NCBI GenBank assembly: GCA_030272155.1 | Contig: CP126201.1 | Coordinates: 1,054,001 to 1,118,000, forward strand | DNA length: 64,000 nt | Reading direction: 5' to 3' | Source of the DNA: Tetradesmus obliquus | Lineage: Eukaryota > Chlorophyta > Chlorophyceae > Sphaeropleales > Scenedesmaceae | In this document: positions 56,275 through 64,000 of the stretch, in pieces | Layout: each line of letters begins with the position of its first letter | Numbering within the stretch: position 1 is the first letter of the stretch | Position numbers and translations under genes: made by a program | The notes under the pieces: model-generated | Told to the model about the DNA's origin: nothing | What the model saw: the letters and a program-made list of their open reading frames with translations, nothing else | The model's database searches: none

Positions 56275-57185
56275 GCTGTCACCGTCATGTTGGTACTGCT
56301 TGCACTGGCAACAGCTGCACGCGCCAGGTCTGAAAAGCAGTCACACGTTGAGATCATATGTTGATGTTTTGGATGAGTTGCAGTGTTGATGCTGCGGCAG
56401 CATAGCGTAGGCAGCCTAGTGGCAGGCTGCAGCAGGCATTGCTGGTGTGTAGCAGGCGCAGACCATTTTGAAAGGTGCATTGCATGTCAGGCTAGGATAC
56501 TCACTGCAAGGTGCGGGGCTGTCTCCTGCGTGCAGTATGCACGATGCTGCGAATTTCTGTGCTTTAATTTGTTCTTGCTTTGGCCAAGTATGATGCTTGA
56601 AAGCCTGCTTACAAGCATCTGCTTGCAATCTAGATCTGTCTGTCAGAGATGATGTATGTGATACGCCGGCAGCATTGCTGCGGTTCCTGATTCATTGCTT
56701 TGATGGCTTTGTGCACGGTGACAACTGAGCAATGCTGCTGCAGTTGCAGCAAGCCTTGGAGCCAACATGCTGTTGAAAATTGGTTGTCAATGCTGCTCAC
56801 CTACTGCACATGCGCGGCACTTCTCACAACCCTCCTTCATTGCATCTTTGGATCTACATTACAGCGAGTCTGCTTTGCTGCATGCTTCAATGGTTGAGAT
56901 CAGGTTGGCTGGAGCTTTCACGCTTGCAGCTTTGTACTGTATTGCGCACAGTACAGGCAGCGGCTTGGCACTTGCAACGCGGCTGGCACTGAAAGTGCAT
57001 ATTGAGAGAGGATAGTTACATGTGGGTCCTGGCACCATGTTGTGCCAGCCTGCAGGGAACATGGATGGGGTCCTTCAAATCCACATGCGTGCATCACAAA
57101 GGATGTTGCTGCTATGGCAACGTCATATCATGTAACATTGATGCTGATGATGACCTGGCTTGCTGGCGATTGGTTGCTTGTTCAC

Positions 57186-57227
<42 letters not shown>

Positions 57228-57575
57228 TACATAACATGGACATCACCCATTCGCGAGCCAGTTGGCGCATTGCAATGACAGCCTGAGGCACGTGGTCATC
57301 AGGCAACCATCCACGCCACACTTGTACAGAGAGCTGGAGGTCGATCACATGAGTGTGCTATGCTATTGACTGACACTGCCACACTGTCAACGCCAGCAAA
57401 TTGCTCTGCCAATCAGAGTGGCTGGTAGCGGTAGAATGGAAGAACAAACGACAAACACAGCTGTGTAGCTGCAGCCAGATCTTGCAGGCGAAGCACAACA
57501 CTGCCACGGCCGCCACACGTCCGAAGGGTAAGCGAATGTGGCGTAGTTCACTACAAACAAACTGAAACAAACCTC
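56275..57575. other. intergenic, no gene seen; (AC)n microsatellite
   Basis: Holds an (AC)19-like run at 57188-57226. TTGAGAGAGGATAGTTACAT, then GTGGGTCCTGGCACCAT, at about 57001-57036 resembles TTGAGAGGGGGAAGTTACAT, then ATGGGCCCTGGCATCAT, at about 37103-37138 in the metalloprotease gene, a possible third dispersed repeat. Confidence 0.5.
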
Positions 57576-57584
57576 AGCACTGCA

Positions 57585-57870
57585 GCCGTGCAGTCAGATG
57601 CAGGCTGTAACCAGGCTCCGGAGGGGCTCCGGGGATTCCCAACACTGGAAGGCGCAGGGCAACACTGCCGCGGCCACCGTTGTACAACCCTGAAACAGCA
57701 ACTCAGCCAGCGGCCAAGCATCCGCATGCGTGCTGTAACCAGGCTCCCCATCACTGGAAGGCGCAGGGCGACACTGCCACCGCCCTACAACCTGCAACAA
57801 CAACTTAGCACTGCAGCCAAGCATCCGCATGCATGCCTGTATTTCAGGCTCCCCAACACTGACAAGTGCA
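57585..57870. repeat. three tandem units of about 120 bases
   Basis: GCAGGCTGTAACCAGGCTCC, CCAACACTGGAAGGCGCAGG and AAGCATCCGCATGC recur at about 57600-57650, 57730-57765 and 57830-57870 with decreasing similarity. They lie between NUS1 and the kinase; no gene is assigned. Confidence 0.75.
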
Positions 57871-58007
57871 GCACCCAAAAGCCATGGCCACCACATCACA
57901 ACCCGAAGCAGATCGCAGCACTGCAGACATGCATGCATACGCGGCTCCCCCAGTTGACCAACCATCCGCATACCAGCGCTGCTGCGCAGCAGGCGCCGCA
58001 GCTTTCA

Positions 58008-58310
58008 TTACTGCGACACCTCTGCAGTACAATAGTTCGAGATTGGACTATGACTCAGCAGTAGGGCCACCACCATACGTGCGAGTGCTGCTTGCAAGCG
58101 GCGCACAAGGACAGATCCCTGCTCTGTAACGTTGGCCTTTTCTGTTGGAGGCCCGTACCCAGCCTTGTCAACAGCGCCAGATGCAGTCGGCTGTGTCCCG
58201 TCTGCACCTGCAGCCCCCAGACCAGATGTCCCTCTGGCAAGAGCACTGCTAGTAGCATCTTTCAACTCAAAACAACTCGAAACATGAGGGCAGGCCAAGG
58301 GAAGCATGCA
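58008..58310 (-). CDS. possible coding exon, minus strand, hypothetical
   Basis: A frame with convincing composition: ELKDATSSALARGTSGLGAA, GADGTQPTASGAVDKAGYGP, PTEKANVTEQGSVLVRRLQA, ALARMVVALL. It has no trinucleotide run. It could be a late exon of the kinase gene upstream or a separate gene. No splice-phase link could be shown. Confidence 0.35.
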   Translation of the reverse strand, partial: CMLPLACPHVSSCFELKDATSSALARGTSGLGAAGADGTQPTASGAVDKAGYGPPTEKANVTEQGSVLVRRLQAALARMVVALLLSHSPISNYCTAEVSQ

Positions 58311-58997
58311 CCACCCTGCACTCTACGTCGTAGTTATGCAAGACTTCCACTACCAAACACAACCCTGTCGCACTCCTGCCCAGCCTGGCACAGCCGAGAA
58401 CGCAGCAACGACAGCATCCCACTTTGAGCCACTTCGCCTGTTTTGGCGCAGAAAGAAGCAAAGAGCGTGGCTGTTCAGAAACTTGAGCACTGCACGCTAG
58501 CGCATGGGGCCCCTGAAACATATCCAGCAGCACACACCGTTTGAAAGCTGCACTGCACGTGATAAAGAGCACACCTGGGATCAGCACACCCTTTCAGCCG
58601 CTAGGCGTGCACCCAAACTGGGCAAAACAAGCAACACAGGCTCAGTTGGCGCGCCGTTTCATACGGCACACACACAGGAGTGCAGTGTCGGCAGCGTCAG
58701 CAGCTGCTCACAGAAAGCGCTGGCGGGCGCAACACACTTACTAAAGGCATCCCTAAATCCAGAGCCCACCACCCGCCCGCCCGCCCACACACAGCCGCAC
58801 ACCCAAATCAAGTGCCCAGGACACGCGCTGCCACACGACGCACCAGCAGACTCGATGGGACTAGGATTGAACCTCAACACGTCTAAAGCCCGTACCCAGC
58901 CCTGCGACCCGTTCCAAATCACCGCCACCGCAAGGCCACAAGCCGACCCGCCAACTAACCTCACGCCAACCAGCCGCCCAGCCATCTGCAACCTTGT

Positions 58998-59146
58998 TTA
59001 GCTGACCAAAGGCGAGGCAATCAGCAGCATGGCACCCACCCTTGTGTCACTGACACCAGCTATTGTGCACGCAGCTGCAGGGAAATGCACCCCTGTGGCA
59101 GATGCACAGTCTGCAGGAGGTGCATTGCCAGCCGCTGCGCGCTCAA

Positions 59147-59190
<44 letters not shown>

Positions 59191-59215
59191 CTGTTGGTAC
59201 ACATCAACAGTGTCA
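58998..59215 (-). CDS. possible coding exon after a CTG run, minus strand
   Basis: A sense-strand CTG run at 59154-59190 is followed by a frame reading GVERAAAGNAPPADCASATG, VHFPAAACTIAGVSDTRVGA, MLLIASPLVS and stop. The layout (CTG run, then exon) matches confirmed exons in this window. It might be the end of the kinase gene. Family unknown. Confidence 0.3.
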
Positions 59216-59239
59216 CCCGCCGCCGGACAGACTCCATCA

Positions 59240-60223
59240 GCCACCCCCAGGACCTCAGCAGGAAACAAAGCAGAACTCAGTTGAAAGCCCGGTAAAACAT
59301 ATGTGCGCTGCATTGCTGTCACAGATACACAAGCAAGCAGCCACATGATAGTGCTCACCCAAACAAACAAAAGCTGCACCGACATGCAGCAGAGAGGTGC
59401 CTTCAGCACAGAAGCATCCACCTTCCGGCTGGGCATCCAAAAAGCGCAGAAAAGGTTAACGCACAGATAGCCAGGCAGGGCCTTAAAGCCCCCACCAGAA
59501 TGTCAGTGCTACAATTCCAGTCGCACACCAGCTCGCCATACGAGTTGTTAGCAACTGAGACGGGAGAAGAGGCCACAGCATGGAGGGCAGCAGACACGCC
59601 GGACAGAAGCGCATGCATGTCACACCTCAAGAACACAAACAAAGCAAAAAGGCCGCTGCACGCATGCAATGGCTGTCAAAAAAAGGAATTGTGCTTCAGA
59701 GGCTGATATACACAGCCCGCGGCGCCGCACCGCGTCAGCTAGTGCACAACAGAGACAAAGCAAGTTCACAAAAGGCTGTTGGCACTCTGCGGTTAGTACG
59801 GCGCGGACGCAGACGCACGCGCAACGAAGCAAATACACACACGATGTTTTCACCATCCCAAAGGGCTATGTCGACAAGAGATGCTGGCTGGCCTGCTTGC
59901 ATGCCACCAAACGCAATCAACCAGCCAACACACAAGCCGAAGCACGACCCAACAAGTCCCGGGCTTCTGCCGCACAACACATGTGATTCAACAACTACTA
60001 ACCAGGCGCCAGAGTAACCCGACTCCAACACACCATCCAAAGCGCCAGGGTAGGTCTGGCAGGCGCGGCGGCTGCTGCCATACGGGCTGTGGGCCAGCAG
60101 TGCAGATGCATTGCATTTATGCATACGGCTCATTGCCGATGAAGGCCCTGGTACCCACACCCACATGCAGCTAACTCTCGACGCCAAAAAACCAGCAGCA
60201 GCCTAGCCTCTCACCAGGAAATC

Positions 60224-60267
<44 letters not shown>

Positions 60268-60729
60268 CACAACCTCCTGCAGCAGCAGACACTGCATTGG
60301 TGCACGGATCCCTGCTGCGGCTGCTGTGCATGCGCACCCACAACCTCGTTGACACAGCATGCTCCTGCAATCAATGAACATGAGGTGTGCTCTGCATGTT
60401 GCTGGCGATCGCTGCAACAGCTCGTGATAGCACAGCATCAACCATGCAAAGCTGCTGCGATCACTTGCTGGCGGCAAATAGTGCACCAGCATGGCACGGA
60501 AGCCACTTGTGATAGACCAGGTGCCCTGTGCCAACCCCCCTGAAAGCAGCACACCACCAAGTGTACCTTGCAGAAAAAGCCATGTGAGCCCATGTCGAGC
60601 CTCTGCAGCGCAACTTGCACCTCCAAAGTCCCATTCATAACTTCAAATGCTGCCGAAAGCTTTGTTGTTGGGTTTGTGCAGATCCTTGCCTGCATACATT
60701 CCAGCAGCAGCCACAGCATAGGCTGCTAC
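59240..60729. other. unresolved stretch downstream of the kinase exons
   Basis: No exon could be fixed by phase. A minus-strand frame at about 60640-60560 (MNGTLEVQVALQRLDMGSHG, FFCK, then GTACAC donor) is a candidate. A CTG run on the minus strand lies at 60228-60262. Confidence 0.3.
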
Positions 60730-63700
60730 CTGCGAGGTGCTCGAGCATCGTCTTTCGGCTGCCGCACATCGCCAACCAGAGCGCCTCTGCTGCTGCTGCT
60801 GCCGGCATTGTTGGTGCCGCTGTTGCTGATGCTAGCAGCGCTGCTACTGCTGCTGCTGCTGAATGTGAAGGGGCCCCCAGATGCATCCAGCAGAGCCTGC
60901 ACAAGCAACAGGCACACAGACGCACCCCTGAGCCTTTGACACCAGTACAAGAACACAGCTCAGCACCAGCCAGCAGTCAGTCACAGGTGCATTGTGACAT
61001 GCATTCTCTCAACAGCATTCCGCCTGCACAGCCATGCTGCCTCTGCTGCCAGCACACCACCTGATCAGGTGCTAGAGTATCATCTGTATCATCTGCCAAT
61101 CAACGCAATGCGCTTACCTGCAGCTGCCGCACAACTTCGTCAAACTCGGGGCGCTGGTGCTTGCCCTGCGCCCAGCACGCCTCCGCCAGCTGCTGGTAGG
61201 CTGGGGGCGTGCCGCGTGGGAACTGCGGCCGGCCCTGCTCGTGCACCACCCTGCAGCAGCAGCAGCAGCAGCAGCAGGCAGTTCAGGTTTGTGGTGGGAG
61301 GGCGAGCTGCTGGTAGGCAGCGGGAATGCAGGACGGCAGCTGCTGGTGCACCACCAGCAGCCACTTTAGGTGGGAATTTATATTCACAATACAATAATAT
61401 TCACGATGGCCTCCGGCACCATGACAGCGCAGAACACACTAGTTTAGCATTCTAGAAGCACATCTGAAGTTCCAGCCAGCATCTGGGATCAATACATATC
61501 TGGATAGGTGCTACTCACTTATTCACACTGGCCTCCGGCGCCATGCCTGCATCGAACCATACAGCACAAAGCATGTAACAGCAGATACTTGACATGCCAG
61601 CCATCATACCACTCACTTATTCACGATGGCCTCCGGCACCATGCCTGCGTACAGCCGCTGGCAGGAGTACAGCTCCCAGCACATGATGCCAAATGCGTAC
61701 GCGTCCACAGCAGGCGTGACCTTGCTGCCAGCCTGCACACAAAAAGCGAAGCAGCAGAGACAACACGCCAAGCACAGGTATGAGTCAGGCTTCTGAGACA
61801 GTAAAGAGTGGCAATGAAAGGAGTACAGCTCCCAGCACATGATGCCGAATGCGTACGCGTCCACAGCAGGCGTGACCTTGCTGCCGGCCTGTACACAAAA
61901 AGCGAAGCAGCAGAGACAACACGCAAAGCACAGGTGTGAGTCAGGCTTGTAAGACAGTAAAGAGTGACAATGGAAGCAGTACAGCTCCCAGCACATGATG
62001 CCAAAGGCGTACGCGTCCGCAGCACGCGTGACCCTGCTGCCGGCCCTGCAAGTATGGTTGATGAGATGTCGCCAGCAGAGCCCAGCGCTGTGTCAGGCAA
62101 GCCAGACAAAGCAGCAGCAGCATGCCAGCAGGTGCTGCACCGCACCTCGAAGAGCTCCGGGGCCAGGTGTGTGACAGTGCCGGAGCCGCTGCGGTTGGTG
62201 ATGTAGTACTTGCCCAGCAGCAGCTTCACCAGCCCAAAGTCGCCTGCAGCAGCATGAAGACATATACTCATGTTAGTGCTTGATTCTGTTGTTAAGAAGC
62301 GCATGTGTTATTATGTTACACAGTTGACCCAGTCGATGACAGCAACGCAGCAGCTTCACCAACCCAGAGGCAGCTGCAGCGAAGCGCCATGAACAGCAGC
62401 AGCTGAGCTTGAAAAGCAACACGGGCATGTACGCCACAGACTTATTGCATACACCTGCCACAGCAACTTACCCAGCTTGCAGTCAAAGCCTGTGGGGCTG
62501 CTGGGGTTGGTCTTCAGCAGCACGTTCTCAGCCTGCAAACGCAGCAAAAGATGCAGTGCAGCAGCGCAGCACATCTAATCACTTTGGTTGCCTCACAGCG
62601 CAGCTAGCAACCAATTCGAAACATGTGTAGCCGCAACGACCTCTGATGCATGCACAGGCTGTGACAAACATGGATGCAGCGCAGCAAGCTTCTCAATGTG
62701 TGTGCCTTTCAAAACGTTTAGAATGGTTTTGACACCAGGTTTCATCACCAGCCAGGGCAGCCTGCAGAGCAGTGCTGCTGCTGCTGCTGCTGCCTACCTT
62801 GACGTCGCAGTGGATGATGTTCATGCCGTGCAGGTACTGGATGCTGCGAGCCACCTCCAGCAGCACCTGCAGCAGCAGAGCGGCAGAAGTAGCAGCAGCA
62901 CACGATTTGGAACAATACACTCTTTCAACACTTACTGAATCGGGCGTGCGCAGAGCAAGAACAGCACACTTCTCGATTAACGGCCATGCCCACCATTTGG
63001 CAGCTAGAAACTGACGCAATGCAGACCATTCTCCTACTGGACACACAACACACCCGCACCAAGAACAGAGGCATTATACATTTGCCAATACTGCGCAAAC
63101 TCCATCACACCATCAATAGTGATGACACCATGACCAGCAGTCGCATGTCCACCACCAGGACCTTGTCAACTGACACGCAAGATTGCCCAATCAATCCATC
63201 ATAAGCCATGCGACGCACCGTGACCAGCAGCCGCATGTCCACCACCAGCCCCTTGTTGGCGGTGCGCTTGTGCAGCAGCCCGCGCCGCATCGCCTGCCGC
63301 AGGTTGCCCTTGTCGCACACCTGACGCAGCAGCAGCAGCACAGCCAAGATGTGAGTCATGTTCAGAAGCCACATCGCCTGCCGCAGGTTGCCCTTGTCGC
63401 ACACCTGACGCAGCAGCAGCAACACAACGATGCCGGAAGATGTTGTCAGAAGGATTGCATGTGGATGCATGCAAACAGGATAGCGACACTGACGCTGACG
63501 ACTAGCGACGCTGACGAAGCCCACCAGGACGTGTTACGGGTGATGCTGATGCAGCAGGCACCAAAGCTCCACTTCAAAGCATGCCTTGGCTCACGGTAAC
63601 GAAGCAGCGCAGTGCGCGCGCGCAGCCGCAGTGCCACGTGTGCACTGCAACACAACGCAATGCAGCTGTCTACACATCAGTCACAGCAACAGCCTCCCTC

Positions 63701-63882
63701 TATTTGCAAAGCCAAAGGCCGGCACCAGATGCGGTCACTGTGGCAGCAGCAGCAGCAGCAGCGCACCTCCATCACCACGATGTTGCACAGCGAGGAGCAG
63801 CCCGTGACCAGCGGGATGCTGCCGTCCCAGGCAGGCCTGAAGCGCCGCTTCACGTTGTCAGGGCCAGGTGGGCCGCCAGGCA
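60730..63882 (-). CDS. protein kinase, TKL-like, non-RD; 5' part outside the window
   Basis: Minus-strand exons in phase: 63882-63767, 63320-63219, 62866-62798, 62532-62472, 62243-62146, 61732-61617, 61250-61118, 60896-60730. Read in order they give NIVVMEVCDKGNLRQAMRRG (beta5 and helix D), ARSIQYLHGMNIIHCDVKAE, then NVLLK (catalytic loop, with Cys in place of the HRD arginine), GDFGLVK (DFG), GTVTHLAPELFE (APE), VDAYAFGIMCWELYS, and RPEFDEVVRQLQ (end of the C-lobe). Wording and order resemble plant and algal TKL/MAPKKK-type kinases. The Gly-rich loop and VAIK lysine would lie beyond 64000. A Ser-rich tail (GGPFTFSSSSSSSAASISNS) follows the kinase domain, and the stop is not located. Several exon edges are duplicated in introns. 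Confidence 0.85.
61395..61560 (-). repeat. copies of the 3' end of the kinase exon 61732-61617
   Basis: On the plus strand TTCACGATGGCCTCCGGCAC, then CATG, the exon end with its donor, occurs at 61621 (real), with ATTCACACTGGCCTCCGGCG at about 61522 and ATTCACGATGGCCTCCGGCA at about 61402. Both copies lie in the following intron. Confidence 0.9.
61800..62055 (-). repeat. two copies of the 5' part of the kinase exon 61732-61617
   Basis: The codons for GSKVTPAVDAYAFGIMCWEL recur at about 61887-61820 and 62040-61975, upstream of the coding exon in transcription order, with a spacing near 155 bases. The more distant copy reads SRVTRAADAYAFGIMCWELY. The same exon thus has decoys on both sides. 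Confidence 0.95.
63100..63165 (-). repeat. copy of the 3' end of the kinase exon 63320-63219
   Basis: The sense codons for LVVDMRLLV and a donor-like GTCATGGTG stretch at about 63160-63110 repeat the exon end at about 63245-63219. Confidence 0.8.
63355..63425 (-). repeat. copy of the acceptor and start of the kinase exon 63320-63219
   Basis: CATCGCCTGCCGCAGGTTGC, then CCTTGTCGCACACCTGACGC, on the plus strand occurs at 63288-63327 (real) and again at about 63371-63410. The sense reading of both is VCDKGNLRQAM after CAG. Confidence 0.95.
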
Positions 63883-64000
63883 CTGCAGGACACACACAGC
63901 AGCAGGCAGATCACACACGTTACTGCCAGACACTGCCAGATTGCCAGGCAAGATAGTGCGCGGCAGGCCTGAGGCAGCAGAGCAGCAGCAGCAACATAAG
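63883..64000 (-). other. kinase intron continuing past the window edge
   Basis: Sense strand shows CTG runs and a TCCTGCAG acceptor at 63883. No exon is seen before the edge. Confidence 0.6.

Noticed and set aside
57188-57226. (AC)n run as a functional Z-DNA or promoter element
   Set aside because: An ordinary microsatellite with no nearby gene start that I can support.
1-64000. tRNA or snRNA genes
   Set aside because: No cloverleaf with A/B boxes or snRNA core was noticed by eye; a covariance search was not possible, so this is absence of evidence only.

Overview
The window looks like nuclear DNA of a chlorophycean green alga. Small exons are separated by many introns with GT..AG ends, CAG/CTG trinucleotide runs are dense, and the recognisable genes are algal or eukaryotic: a sedoheptulose-bisphosphatase-like enzyme, an ARL8 GTPase, a CEP164-like basal-body protein, NUS1/LEW1, a reprolysin-like metalloprotease joined to lectin domains, a TKL-type kinase and a family of LRR proteins. 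A member of the Sphaeropleales (Scenedesmus/Raphidocelis type) would fit, but that is inference. I saw no tRNA, rRNA, CRISPR array or prokaryotic operon.

Layout: 0-5.2 kb, a trypsin-like serine protease on the minus strand. 6.7-10.75 kb, an SBPase-like gene (minus, 7 exons, 377 aa). 11.1-12.7 kb, a glutamine-rich protein with a C-terminal C2HC zinc finger (plus), whose last exon is duplicated. 14.4-25.4 kb, a CEP164-like WW/coiled-coil protein (plus, 12 exons, about 1559 aa). 25.6-26.6 kb, a poorly resolved minus-strand gene. 27.1-29.8 kb, ARL8 (plus, 6 exons, 183 aa). 31.8-39.0 kb, a secreted zinc metalloprotease with two C-terminal SUEL-type lectin repeats (plus, 10 exons, 808 aa); one of its introns carries a 1.15 kb TIR DNA transposon that has captured a foreign terminal exon. 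40.8-51.5 kb, three related LRR genes (one plus, two minus), all damaged. 53.8-56.05 kb, NUS1 (plus, 3 exons, 332 aa). 60.7-63.9 kb, a protein kinase (minus) whose N-terminal part lies beyond the right edge.

The exon models were read by hand. For ARL8, SBPase, CEP164, NUS1 and the metalloprotease, exon phases add up without a break from ATG to stop, and the protein joins restore known motifs (for example the third zinc ligand His of the metalloprotease and the GDSGG of the protease). They are therefore firmer than single-ORF calls.

The striking feature of the window is structural. Nearly every gene carries tandem copies of short pieces spanning an exon-intron boundary, or an exon end with its stop codon. 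They form arrays of 2 to 8 decoy exon edges inside introns or just downstream of genes. For acceptor arrays the coding copy is the last one; for donor and stop arrays it is the first. CTG runs mostly sit just upstream of acceptors on the sense strand, while CAG runs (poly-Q) sit in exons. This looks like an ongoing process of intron growth by boundary duplication, and I rank it as the main candidate for an undescribed phenomenon here.
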